Shown here: positions 24,292 through 34,783 of the stretch, piece by piece
Numbering within the stretch: position 1 is the stretch's first letter
Layout: each line of letters opens with the position of its first letter
NCBI GenBank assembly: GCA_011799875.1
Contig: CM022299.1
Coordinates: forward strand, 216,379,018 to 216,443,017
DNA: 64,000 bases
Reading direction: 5' to 3'
Source: Thinopyrum elongatum
Lineage: Eukaryota > Streptophyta > Magnoliopsida > Poales > Poaceae
Program-made: the position numbers and the translations under genes
The notes under the pieces: generated by a model
Database searches by the model: none
Seen by the model: only the letters and a program-made list of their open reading frames with translations
What the model was told of the DNA's origin: nothing

Positions 24292-24308
24292 TGGCGCCGT
24301 TGCCGGGG
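24292..24308 (+). promoter_or_regulatory. Primer-binding site of element C (tRNA-Asp type)
   Basis: TGGCGCCGTTGCCGGGG is the complement of the 3' end of plant tRNA-Asp including CCA. It distinguishes C from elements A, B and F, which use tRNA-Met. Confidence 0.8.
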
Positions 24309-24505
24309 AGACATCATCAACATCTATCAGGCTCCTAATCACAAATCTCATCTCCTTGCAATTTACATTATTTGCCATTTGCTTCTCATTTTCATCTCCC
24401 CCACTTCACAAAAATTTGCCGTTTTATTCGCCCTCTTTTTCGTTTGCCGTTTTCTTGTCAGATCTATCATTTTGTGTGCAATTTCATTTGCCACTTTTTG
24501 TAGTT

Positions 24506-25268
24506 ATGGATAGTTCTTCCTCTATTGCGTGCACCCGTGAGAACGAGATTCTTAATTTCAAACAAAGGGGAGGGGAGAATCTAAAAGATGTTTGGTATAG
24601 GATTTGCAATGCTCATAATAGATCTGTTCATAAGCAATCTACCATAGTTCTTCTTCGTTGTTTTTATGTGGGCATCACTACTTGGTATAGATTCGTCCTT
24701 GATACGATTATCGGTGGGAATTTCTTGATGTGTCCTTCTCTAGATGCTTTTAATGCTATGGGAAATCTAGTGGGTTCACCATCTCTTATGATTAATGAAT
24801 CAATTTTAACTCTCGAGGATGTTATGGAAAGACTAGATACTATTGAAAAGAAAATGCTCACTGAAGAAAACATTGAAAAATTAGATAAAAGAATTCACAA
24901 TCTTTCTAATAGAATTGGGTCAAAAGCGGGAGATGCTCTTAAAGTACTAAAAGAAAAAGAACCCGCATTCAACGAGAGAATGGAGGAGAGCCCCGCTAGA
25001 ATTGAAAAGTTGGAAGAAATTTTTAGTAATCTAAGCACGGCTTTTGCTTCCGCTAAAACTATTGAAAAAACTCCTGTAAAAATTGGCAAGATTACTCAAG
25101 TCACTAAAAAACAAGGGTGCAACTTCTAATAATAACAAAGAAGATCTTAAGATGATTACTGTTCACCCCGATTTTGTTGAAGTGATAAAAGACCCCATTT
25201 GCAAGAATGAATTTTTCAAACATGTTCCTAGGAGTATTGTTATTGAAATTTGTATGCTAAATCTTTGA
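24506..25268 (+). pseudogene. Element C gag-like ORF, frameshifted
   Basis: The ATG is at 24506 (MDSSSSIACTRENEILNF). The first 208 codons contain a gag-like core: LKDVWYRICNAHNRS, a short Leu/Val helix, VGITTWYRFVLDTIIGGNF, followed by a long Lys/Glu-rich coiled-coil-like stretch (repeated IEKLDKRI and IEKLEEIF heptads). The frame breaks at about 25110-25129. The neighbouring frame continues with NNNKEDLKMITVHPDFVEV to 25268. No protease, RT or integrase follows, so C is a gag-only, non-autonomous type of element that would depend on enzymes from a partner. The open frame also reads upstream through the PBS from 24125, which is not meaningful. Confidence 0.7.
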
Positions 25269-25838
25269 AGAATTATAAGTGTTTGATTGAGGAGTTGGAA
25301 ACTAAAGATGACAATACTTGAATCTATGATCTATGTCGAGCTAGGGGCGTAAAACGATAGCGCTTGTTGGGAGGCAACACAATGAATAAAATTTATTTTT
25401 TGTCTTTTCTTCCTGTTCTTGAGTGTTTGCACAATTATGCCTCTGTTATTATTGTGTTTTTATGTTTTAATTATTGTTTGTGCCAAGTAAATACTTTGGG
25501 ATAGCTTTGGTAATAGTTGATTTGATCCTGTTGAAAAACAGAAACTTTTGCATCCAGTAAAATAATTTTCTAAATTCACAGAAGAGACTAAAAATTCTGA
25601 TTTTTTTACAAAAGATTGATATACAAATTGGCTCTGTTTTCCAAAATTTTCAGAAGGTTTGGAGTTACAGAAGTATGAGAATAATTCGCATCTTTACAGA
25701 CTGTTCTGTTTTTGACAGATTCTGTTTTCTTTGCATTGTGCGCTTATTTTGATGGATCTATGGATTGTATCGTGGGGTATAAGCCATGGCAAAGTTAGAA
25801 TACAGTAGATATAATGCAATAACAAAATTTGAATGGTG
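25269..25838 (+). other. Element C 3' internal non-coding region, truncated
   Basis: AT-rich and without ORFs. It contains a Gly/Ala-codon-poor stretch with cgatagcgcttgttgggag near 25355. It should lead to a PPT and a 3' LTR, but the sequence changes character near 25840 into the CACTA-derived block, so the element's right side is lost. Confidence 0.55.
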
Positions 25839-25849
25839 CCACCCAGACG

Positions 25850-26370
25850 CTGCATCCTTGCAAGTCTTTTGTGCTCGCATTGCCATCGCAGTCGGTATTC
25901 TGTGGTGCTACGTTTACGATGCGCGGCCCATCACAAATGGTTCACGATTATAGAACGTGTATGATAAGCAGACAATCACACACATTCGCTTTTCCCAAAC
26001 CATATGCGATAACTAATTAAGAAGATTAGCTAATCATCGTACGAGTGTCGGACAGGATTACGAAACGTCGGACCGTCGTAACATCGTCGTACACGACAAC
26101 TATCGCACACGCTATTCTGTGGTGCAACGTTTATGATGCATACCACATCAGAAACAGTTCATGGTTGCGAATCGTGTACGATAAGGCAACTATCACAAAT
26201 GTTTAGTTTGCCCACACAGTTTGTGATATTGTCTGACATCACACATGCTTTGCAAACGGCAACTGTGTGCATGCTTGCACATGTTTCCTCTCTGTGAACC
26301 GTGTCGGATTATGGTGTATATCACAAACGTTTGTGTTTTACCAACCGTGTGTGCCATAATGACCTGGAGA
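25850..26370. repeat. Subterminal-type repeats, left cluster
   Basis: Repeated short strings such as tatcgcacacgctattctg, catcacaaatggttcacga and atcacaaacgtttgtgtt alternate every 30-60 bases. tattctgtggtgc followed by acgtttacgatgc occurs twice, near 25897 and 26110. No ORF. Confidence 0.6.
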
Positions 26371-27254
26371 GCGTAATTTCACCATAATTTAATTGCTCTA
26401 TTTCAAATTGTACCAGATTTGAATTTGAATGTATGCTATAGCTTTATTCATATCCATCAGGTTCAAACAACCAATGCATTATTCGATTCATAGGTACATA
26501 TGTTCAAGAATTACATAAGAACCAAATAAAGAATGATACAGTTGTATACTTGTACTATTAAAGACGGTAAAGAAAGAGGCAAAATACATTCTGGTTGCTG
26601 AACAAGGTGAAGCGGAATGCCCATATTGTGCCCTCCTCCATGTAGAAGGCACACACGACTCTAGTCCAACCCCTTGTGATGGTCGACCGCCCATCCTTCA
26701 CGCTCTTCATGAAAACATCTAGATAATCATCGTGTTCTGGTAGAAATACTTTAACCTTTGCATGCCCACCAATCATGTAGTTTGAGAGGTAATCTTGAGT
26801 AAACTACTTTGGGAACCACTGCAAAGGAAAAAGATTCAGACATTGTCATCTAACACAACTCATTATGGGCAGTAAAAAGAAGGCTACAGAGTTCTTACTT
26901 ACCATCCTGCAGTTCGCTGTTGTCTTGGATAAAGTGTAAACAAATAGTTTAATTGCCATCTTTTGACCCATTTTACTAACAATCTTTATCAGCTTCCTCA
27001 CTTGATGCTGGTTCATCGATATCTCATTGCCCCATATGCAGAAAGGGTCGAAGCGCGGATCTTTACCAATGACATATGTACCTAAGAGCACCAAGTTAAT
27101 ATTAGAAGCTAAACAGCAATTGCACAATGATGTAGTACAACACTCTTTTATAATATCTTATAACATCCAATATACTCACATATTAGATGAATTAACATCT
27201 TATATTATGGGCCGGAAGGAGTTGATTGCATTTTTACAAATTATCGGCTGATTA

Positions 27255-27537
27255 ACTGCTGCTGTATCCATGGGTTAGAGTTAGTTTGAGCTAGTTCGGG
27301 CTCAAATAGCCCTAAAATATATCCAAACATGAGGGCTAGTTTGAGCTAGTTGCATCTAACCCACACAAAAAAACTATCCCACCCAAGAGGTGCTAATTGG
27401 AGCTAGTTCTCCTAGTGCATTTATTGTCAATCTAACCCTGTCATCCAAACACCTCTTTGGATGGAGTTAGTTCAGGGTTAGTCATGAGCTAGGAACTAAC
27501 TCTAACCTCTAGCTAAGTTGAGTATCCAAACAGGGCT
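27255..27537. mobile_element. Possible small hAT-like MITE
   Basis: The right edge reads atccaaacagggctg, i.e. CAGCCCTGTTTGGAT inverted, a common start of hAT-type miniature elements. The stretch is internally rich in gagctagtt and taacctctagct words that pair across its length. The left edge is degenerate, and I could not define a clean 8-bp target duplication. Confidence 0.35.
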
Positions 27538-27540
27538 GTG

Positions 27541-27567
27541 TTGTTGTTGTTGCTGCTGCTGCTGCTC
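27541..27567 (+). repeat. GTT/GCT trinucleotide microsatellite
   Basis: Four GTT-type units followed by about five GCT units. Sits at the edge of the possible MITE. Confidence 0.7.
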
Positions 27568-27889
27568 TTCTACGTATATCTAGACATCATCAGAACATTA
27601 AGGTAACACTCTTCCTTGTTGCTATGTAGCCTAGGATTGCATATTTAGACATTAAGTACAGTGCATGTTGCTATGTAGCCTTAGATATATTACATATGGC
27701 CCTAGTTAACCTAACGATAAATGGGTTACGATATATTTAGTTAAAAGTCCGATTCACCAATTAGTCCCTTATCAGCCCCCGGCCTATATGGTACCAGCTA
27801 CTGATATCCTGAACAATGAGTATATATAAGCCATTGGATGAAACTAACCTCGATGGAAAACAGCAGTCGTTCCCAAAATTGTCCTGTGT

Positions 27890-28560
27890 AGGTACATCGA
27901 GAGGCATGTTAAGCACAACAGGCTAAACATCAACCAAATATATCCATGGCAGACAAAATAATCTCCAAAAGATAGCTTCAGTGTGCAGGTTTAAGCACGC
28001 TAGTAAAGCAAAACAAGTGGAAAGGTGTGTTTACTGCAACAGGCCTAACATTTAACAACAAGCAAACATAGTCATTCAAACTGGTATTGTGCCGGTCTAA
28101 GTACACTGGTTATTGTTAAATAAAAATGGAAAGGCGTGTTAACTACAAGATGCAGCAACCAAATGTAGTCATTCATAGTGGTATTGTTGAGACTGGTATT
28201 GATGAAATTGAACTGCACAGTTCATACTTGCACATATAGAACATCACGTTGTGAATAACTGGAATAAACAAGGCATACTATGAACAACCAAAGATAGCAT
28301 TTGAAACTGGACATATGCTAACTACAAACAACCGAACAATCAAAAAACTTTAAAAGAGGCATATGCTAGCTATAACAGGCTTAACAGCAAGCAAATATAT
28401 GCATTCATATCGTTATGTTTAAAACTGGATTGATGAAATGTACTGCATAGTAAATAATTGCACATATAAAGCATCACATTGTAAACAACTAAAATAAACA
28501 AGGCATATTGCAAACAACCAAATATAGCAACTAAAACTGGACATATTCTCACTACACTAC
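27890..28560 (+). repeat. Degenerate direct repeats in a long intron-like stretch
   Basis: 28197-28327 and 28427-28558 match closely (tgatgaaat, tgcacatata, acaaggcata, actggacata in the same order). Shorter related units with acaacaggct and atagtcattc occur near 27915, 28038 and 28376. No ORF. It lies between exons of the minus-strand B3-like gene. Confidence 0.6.
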
Positions 28561-28643
28561 AAAAGGGACTCAACAAAACAAATCATGGGTTCCCCCCTGT
28601 GAAGAGGCACGGCAAAACAAATCATGGGTTTCCTCACTTGTCA

Positions 28644-28815
28644 CAGATGGGCTCGTTCTCGTGGGAAGAGCACGGACCATGGATGCGCTCCACGTTGTCG
28701 CAGATGGGCTCCTTCCCCTTGGAAGAGCACGACTGTAGGGTGCCCTCCCTGATGTCGCTGATGGGCTCTTTCCCCTGGGAAGAGCAGATGGGCTCTTTCC
28801 CCTTGGAAGAGCCGG
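28644..28815 (+). repeat. Short imperfect repeat gatgggctctttcccc, about four copies
   Basis: Copies of gatgggctctttccccttgg followed by aagagc occur near 28647, 28700, 28761 and 28787. On the minus strand they code the repeated KGKEPICD-like peptide of the B3-like gene. Confidence 0.7.
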
Positions 28816-29436
28816 AGAGGGAGCCCTCCTCGTGGTTGTCGTCGATGAGGTCTGACTTGGAAGCTGTGGATCCCAAGACAGCATCGCAGAACGTGTCCTT
28901 CAGAAATGACAAAAGGGGCTCGATGGCGATGTAGGATAGCAAATTCTTGACAGCGAGCCAGAGGAGATCAGCGGCGGGGCCATGGATGAGATCGATGGCG
29001 GTTGAACCTGAGGGGTTGGGGTGGGCCACTTAACCTGTGACATAGCCCACGTCAGGCCGTCGCTGTCAATGACCTCGATGTCGTAGCCGGCGTCTGTGAC
29101 ATACCCGCATACTCTAGCCCGCTGATTGAGTGCCTGTGGCCAGTAATGGTCGTCAGCTTCCTCGGCGACGTCGGGCGAAGAGACCGCAATACACCTCTTT
29201 TGGGCCAGTCGCTCCTCGAGCTCCACGGGAAGCGTAGCCGGGCTTAGGCTGCGATGCTCTTGACTGGGGGATGGGGATCTGTGGGAAAGGGGGCGTTTGG
29301 CAGGCGTCATCTAAGAAACTCAGGGCGGCCTGGGTATGGAGATCAGTGGGTAAGCTGCACGGGCAAACCGGCAGATGTTGACAATGGAGGCCTTGCGGCG
29401 GCGGCAGCAACCTTGCTAGGGTTTCGAGCGAGGGTG

Positions 29437-29493
29437 TGTGTGTGTGCGCGCGCACGCCCGAGGAGGTTTTGGTGTGTGTGTGTGTGTGTTTGT
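29437..29493 (+). repeat. GT-rich microsatellite pair
   Basis: Two GT runs separated by gcgcgcgcacgcccg and a short spacer, directly upstream (on the minus strand) of the ATG at 29310. Confidence 0.7.
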
Positions 29494-29574
29494 GTGGAAG
29501 GGGGGCGGGGGTGTGTTTGAGGAAATGACACGGCTACTGAAAATTTTACTATGCGGGAGTCAAACGCGGGAGTG

Positions 29575-29880
29575 AAATGCCGGGGCTATTGAAAATTTGG
29601 ATGATGGTGCATCGCACACGGTCCGGAAATAACAACCGTGTGTTATGAAACAGAAAAACCCTTGAGGTGGGTAGATATTTTCGAGGGATGCAGGAGGGAG
29701 CGGGAACAAGAAACATCACACACGGTCAAAACATAATAACCGTGTGTTATCAAACAGAAAAAAGCTGCAGGCGGGTAGATATTTTTGAGAGGGGAAGCCT
29801 CGTGGAGCCCAATGTACTGTGCGGATGTGTGTGACAGGGGCACCGGCGTGGCACACGGTTAGTGTGAGTGAACCATGTCT
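29575..29880. repeat. Subterminal-type repeats, second cluster
   Basis: catcgcacacggtccgga with ataacaaccgtgtgttat, then again catcacacacggtcaaaa with ataaccgtgtgttatc, each followed by gaaacagaaaaa-type sequence and a gcgggtagatattttyga unit. Two near-direct copies about 85 bases apart. Confidence 0.65.
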
Positions 29881-29999
29881 GTTGCGTCATCCGACTTGTC
29901 TAATGTTCATAAATTTGGCGAAAAATGACGCGGGAGAGGGTCAGAACACGAACACACTTGCATGCGGACCAAATATATGTATGAAAAGGGTGGTTTGAT

Positions 30000-31900
30000 G
30001 TTCAAATACCAAATGCAACTTCGATGTGGCACCTATCTCGCAAAGCACACGGTATTGCTTGCCCCCCCCCCCTCGTGTCGGCAGGAAGGGAATCCTAAGC
30101 TATGAATGCATGCCCCCCCCCCACGGAGGTTCACCTACAAGTGCGGAGTAGCAGTCCCCCCCCCCACACACACCCACTTTCAGTTGGCGGGCCAGAGAGG
30201 CATCTCACCAAGATGGATCGTAAAACGGACCAAGAATAATCCACCTTGGTCGTACAACCTCTCTCTTGTTGTTGGTCAAAGTGATGGTCGTCCATGCGAC
30301 CCCGGAGATGGGCTAGCTCGCCAATCATCATGCAAGTAGCTAGTCCCTGAAGACAACCACTGCCTGCATGTGGCCCAAACATATGTATGGAGAGGTGTAT
30401 TTGAATACACAATGGAACAACTTTGATGTGGCACCGTGCTTTCGAACTAGAAATCCCCACACTGAGTGAGGGTTAGTTGACGACGTATATGTATGTCACA
30501 CCACACTTCAAGCCGATGACGGGGATTCATGCATGCATGCGTGCATAGTATATATGCGCTCAAACTTTATTAGGTCTGAATCTCACCATGACCTATACTA
30601 CTATAACACGAACCAAAGGAAGAATCCGCCATGGTAACCTATCTTGTTGTCGGTCAAGGTGATCATGGATATCCACGCGGGCCCATGAATATATAGGCTT
30701 GTCACCGATAACCACGCGAGGGAGTGTACCGTTCGAAGACAACCACTACATGCATATGTATGGAGGTGATGCGTGCATGCATGTTTGAATACCATTTCAC
30801 AACATTGATGTGGCGCGTGTGTCGAAAATCGTACAGTCCCCACACAGAGTGAGATTGGTTCATGACGTGTCGTGGTACTAGCCACTTCAAATCGATGGGA
30901 GGGATTCATGCGTACACATGCATGTGTGTGCTGAAACTGTATCATGTCATCCCAGAGCATGACCTATATATATATACCGTATTACAAACAAAAAAATAAT
31001 CCCCTCCTAAGTCAAATTAACCTCTCTTGTTGTCAGGCAAAGTAGTGATGGACCAAGTGGGCCCACAGATGGAAAGCATCGATATCGCTGATAACCACTT
31101 AAGTGGGTGCGAGAGGACAACCACCATCGCTTTGCATGTGGGCCAAACATATGTTGAATACCCAAAATGCACAACTTTGATGTGGCACAAGCCTCAAAAA
31201 CCGTAAAGTCCCCACAAAGAGCGAGGTTCATGAAGCGTACTACATATGATGGTCCCCTTCCCCCTCTTCAACGCATACTATATGCTCCTACCGTAATACA
31301 ACCCAAAAAGAATCCTCCTTGATGGTGAAATTAATTAACCTCTCCCGATGTAGGTCAAAGTGATGCATGCATCGACGATGGCCTCGTGGGCCCACAGATG
31401 GAAGCGTCACACGTGAGTGTCCTAGGATAACCACCGCCTGCATGCATGTGGCCCAAAGAGGTGTTGTGTGATGTTTGAATAGCCAATTTCACAACTTTGA
31501 TGTGGCACGCGCCTCGGAAACCGAAAAGTCCCGACACTAAGTGAGGTGTACTTGTTCACGGACGCGTATGTATAGTATATATGCTAGTCCCCTCCCACCT
31601 CTTCGACGCGTACTATATACTCACACAAACAAAAAAGATTCTACCTTGCTGGTCAAATTAACCTCTCTGCCGGCTGTTCATCAAAGTGATGGACGACGAC
31701 CTTGCGGGCCCACAGAAAGCGTCACACGCGAGTATCGAGTGTCGTGTAGGACAACCATCGATTGCATGTGGCCAAAACATGTATGTATGAAAGGGTTGTG
31801 TAATGTTTTAAATAATGAATTCATGACTCTGATGTGGCACCTGCCTCACAAAACGGCCAACCCACACGGTGGCTCACGACTCGTAGTGTACTGCCAGCCA
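30000..31900 (+). repeat. Six-unit degenerate tandem repeat, unit about 320-400 bp
   Basis: The anchor aactttgatgtggcac occurs (with up to two changes) at 30017, 30419, 30801, 31173, 31493 and 31825, i.e. spaced 402, 382, 372, 320 and 332 bases. Within each unit the same words come in the same order: ggtcaaagtgatg, gggcccacagatgg, acaaccac, tgcatgtggcccaaaca, gtttgaatacc, the anchor, then cgnanagtccccacac and agtgagg. Units are diverged, so the array is old. No long ORF runs through the units. Confidence 0.8.
30062..30165 (+). other. Three C-homopolymer tracts within about 100 bases
   Basis: C runs at 30062-30072, 30113-30122 and 30156-30165 lie at the start of the tandem repeat array. Confidence 0.8.
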
Positions 31901-31989
31901 CCCGCCACCCCCCAGACGCACACACACACACCGCGAATCCGCCGCAACTACGATGCATGTTAAATTATCCCGCGGTGAACATATGTTAC

Positions 31990-32740
31990 GAAAGGAGGGT
32001 AGTTTTAATTTTGAAAAAAAACAGAGATCATTAAGACATTTTAGTACATTAATTGACTTTCTAGGGGTATAATGTGCAAAAATCAAATTTGAGCTACATG
32101 CACACGTGACAGTGCACCTAAATGGATTGCAAAAACACATGTGTCTCACTGGGTGCATGTTTACGCCCCGTGCAAGAAATTTCAAACATAGAGAATCTTG
32201 ATTTTTAAATTCTAGTAAATCCAAAACTTATTTGAAATTCATGAAACTTATCGTGTTGTCATAAGGACACCAATACAAAGTGGCATTGTACTTTTTTTTG
32301 TCAAATTTGAGACCAGTTTTGATGTAATCTTTATCTTCTTACAAACGGGAGATTATTAATAATTGGGAACCAATATCCCAAACGGATTATTTATTCGAAC
32401 CGTGACCGTTAGACCAACAATGGATACGTGCCATGCTTCGGTTAAGAAATAAAGCAGCAGCATTAATCATCCAAATAGAAAAGAATATACGTGCCGCCAC
32501 GTGACCCGTGTGCCGTGCGAGCAGGCGTGAGTTGAAGGGACGTATGCGAGTAGTCCGCCGCGCTGGCAGACTGGGAGGTGTGCGTGCAGGTGTGTGAATT
32601 GACGGGATGCGTGCTCGCTGCACAGTGTCATCGGGAGGCGTGCGAGTAGCAGTGTGAAATGACGGTAGGCATGCCAGCAGTCTGGTGCACAGGCTCACCG
32701 GGAGGTGAGCCAGCGGTTTGACCGCCGCCCGCCTCTCTCA
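31990..32740. other. No feature recognised
   Basis: An AT-rich stretch to about 32450, then more GC-rich with repeated gcgtgcgagtagc and gcgtgcaggtgtg words near 32520-32660. This may be upstream sequence of the gene starting at 32859. Confidence 0.4.
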
Positions 32741-32858
32741 CACTACTCCATATTAATGGCGCGCTCGAGCAGCCGCACCCCCCATCCTCGCCACACACAC
32801 AATCCTCTCTCTCCGCTTGCATCCTCGATGCCGCTCTCAGTCTCAAAGCCGTCAGTAT

Positions 32859-33928
32859 ATGAGGATGCCGCCGAAGCGCCCCATCGGAGGGAGTGGCGAC
32901 GCCGGGGCTGCTGAAGAACTAGAGCACGACATGGAGAAGGAGACAGAGGTTGCCGTCACCACTGGCAAGGTATCGCTGCACCCTGACGTCATCGACGGCG
33001 TCGAGCTTCCACAGCCAGAGGCGGAGGTCCACACCGACTCCGGTGACGACTCGGGCGATGACCCCGGCGACGACTCCGACGACCACTCCGGCGACGACTC
33101 CGACGACGATGGACAACTGGTTAGTCATCTATACCCATTTATGTGTCAAATAGATCCTAGGGTTTCTCTGGTTACTCCTGCCTCACCCTTTTTGGAATAG
33201 AAATCATATGGTTATGTTCTCCCAATCCATGAAATCTGAGTAAGTTTCGTTAGATCCGTGTAGTATATTGATTGTTTGAATGGTACAAGTGATAAGTGAT
33301 TAGTTGTTTCATCTGTGCAAATGATTTCTACTAGTAATCCGACTAGGGTTAGTGTTCGTGCTAATAATTCCTAGCCAGGACTTGACAATTGATTTTGAAC
33401 GACCTACATATATGTTTGTGCCATTATTTTCTTCAAGATTGGTCTGTACATAGACGACTGTGCTTAAAAATCGAACCATAATCTCTGGATATGTATAAAA
33501 AAATAGCCATAAACTCCTAATCCTACTTCACGGCATGTAAACATTGATTTGATGCCAAATTTTGGCAACTGCCAAATGTTTGCTAGAGATTAGTTTGTAA
33601 ACATTAATTTGACGCCATATTTTTTCTACTATTTGTATAGGTGCTGTCTGACGATGTGGACATCGAGGATGAAGATGGCCAGAGGAGGTACAAGAGGCAA
33701 ATCCTGAGGGAGCATTATGCGGGAATGCATAACAGGCGTATTAGGACCTGGGACGGTGGCTATCGATGCCCATTTTGCAACCAAAAGCTTTATGACGCGT
33801 ATGAAAGTGTTCTGGCGCATGCAAGAGGACGAGCCGTTGGCTCCTTCAAGCAGAAGTATTCTTGCAGGGTGGCGCATGCCGCGTACGCCGAGTACCTGGA
33901 GAAGCTTCGGGATCGTGCCGGCAGATGA
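32859..33928 (+). CDS. Two-exon gene with XS-type zinc finger (zf-XS, SGS3/FDM-like)
   Basis: Exon 1 is 32859-33119 (MRMPPKRPIGG start). It carries a Glu-rich helix and then a strongly acidic low-complexity run of Asp/Gly/Ser. The donor is CTG|GTTAGT. Exon 2 is 33641-33928 after the acceptor TTTGTATAG. The joined frame is in phase 0 and open, giving about 182 residues. Exon 2 codes RYKRQILREHYAGMH followed by a Cys-His finger: YRCPFCNQKLYDAYESVL, AHARGRAV, then HAAYAEYLEKL. The spacing Cys-x2-Cys, His and a later His with YLE matches the zf-XS finger known from SGS3 and FDM proteins, which act with double-stranded RNA in RNA silencing and RNA-directed DNA methylation. The XS and coiled-coil domains of those proteins are absent, so it would be a short, finger-only protein. 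It is open and looks spliceable, unlike its neighbours. The acidic exon resembles linker sequence. Confidence 0.55.
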
Positions 33929-34103
33929 GATGAGATGTGGGATCGAACTATGTACGCTTGAGTATGCTTAATGACGGTTGAACTATGTACTTATGGTTGA
34001 ACTATGCTTGTGTACGCTTATTATCTATGTCTGAGTATGTTTAATCTATGTTTAGTTATGTCTAAATGTGGGATATGGATGCAATCAGTTCGGTTGATGG
34101 AAT

Positions 34104-34337
34104 CTACCTCCGTCCTGGTTTATTGGTCCCCTTTGTAATTTGTGTTAAATTTTGACCAAAGATTTAACTGACAAAATGTTAGTGCAGGTCAGCAAAAATT
34201 ATATCGTTGAATGCGTATTTGAACATAGTGTTCAATGATATAATTTTTGGTGACATGCATAAACATTTGTTAGTTAAATATTTGATCAAAATTTGGTACA
34301 AATTACAAAGGGGGCCAATAAACCAGGACGGAGGCAG
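34104..34337. mobile_element. Stowaway-like MITE
   Basis: Terminal inverted repeats ctacctccgtcctggttta and the inverse of ctgcctccgtcctggttta bracket 234 bases with inner inverted words (taatttgtgttaaattttg paired with caaaatttggtacaaatta). CTCCCTCCGT-type ends are typical of Triticeae Stowaway (Tc1/mariner) elements. The flanking TA duplication is clear only on the right side. It lies just after the XS-finger gene. Confidence 0.75.
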
Positions 34338-34344
34338 TACGTCA

Positions 34345-34440
34345 ATGACACACGGTTCCCAAAATTTGAACCGTGTGCAATGACTTTCATTTTGCCTGTT
34401 ATGTCAATCACACACGGTTGGTTCTAGCAAACCATGGCCT
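34345..34440. repeat. Subterminal-type repeats, third cluster
   Basis: tgacacacggttcccaaa with tttgaaccgtgtgcaatg forms a near-palindrome, followed by caatcacacacggttggtt. It lies between the MITE and the next gene module. Confidence 0.65.
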
Positions 34441-34783
34441 CCGAAACTATTTGTGGGACAGAAAACCCTCACCACCCAATTCAAAAAAGAAAAAAGAAAA
34501 CCCTCACCATCCCCACGTCACAAAAACCCTCACCCCGCCTGCCACCCCCTCCTGTCCCCATTCACACCTGCACAAGCTCCTCCGCGTCTATGCATGGCAC
34601 CGCCTATCGCGGCGGCAACCACTTAGCTTGACGCCTGCCGCCGCCGCCAGGCTGCCGGCAAATCCCACCGCATTTCGCCAATTCCGCTTGCCGCCGCCTA
34701 TCGCCATCGACTTTCTCGACGCTGCTCGCGGTCGTCCCAGCTTCGCCCGGTTGGGTAATCCGCCGTACTGAGGGTTTTTTCTC

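Larger units (their letters stand above)
26520..29310 (-). pseudogene. Multi-exon gene with C-terminal B3-like domain, decayed
   Basis: The first exon starts at an ATG at 29310: basic Ser/Pro-rich start, then ELEERLAQKRCIAV and DIEVIDSDGLTWAMSQ. A shift near 29030 leads to a second frame with AVKNLLSYIAIEPLLSFL and a tail with repeated KGKEPICD-like units, ending at 28570. A later exon (about 27105-26880) holds GKDPRFDPFCIWGNEI and the RKLIKIVSKMGQKMAIK helix. The last one (about 26815-26520) has the B3 pattern: FTQDYLSNYM, KVKVFLPEHDDYLDVF, then RGWTRVVCAFYMEEGTIWAF and a FCLFLYRL strand. A TAG lies at the beginning of that exon. B3 domains bind DNA in plant transcription factors; a function here is not implied. 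Exon borders are approximate. Confidence 0.45.

Noticed and set aside
24125..24505. Extension of the C gag frame upstream to 24125
   Set aside because: It would read through the LTR end and the PBS; the ATG at 24506 is the sensible start.
25840..25870. Left CACTA terminus at acgctgcatccttgcaag
   Set aside because: The similarity to the terminus (gcatcctgcag) is short and in the wrong orientation relative to the adjoining repeats.
30000..31900. CRISPR-like regular repeats
   Set aside because: Units are 320-400 bp and degenerate, in plant transposon sequence; there are no short identical repeats with spacers.
32817..32858. Upstream extension of the XS-finger gene to 32817
   Set aside because: That start would be TTG; the first ATG is at 32859.
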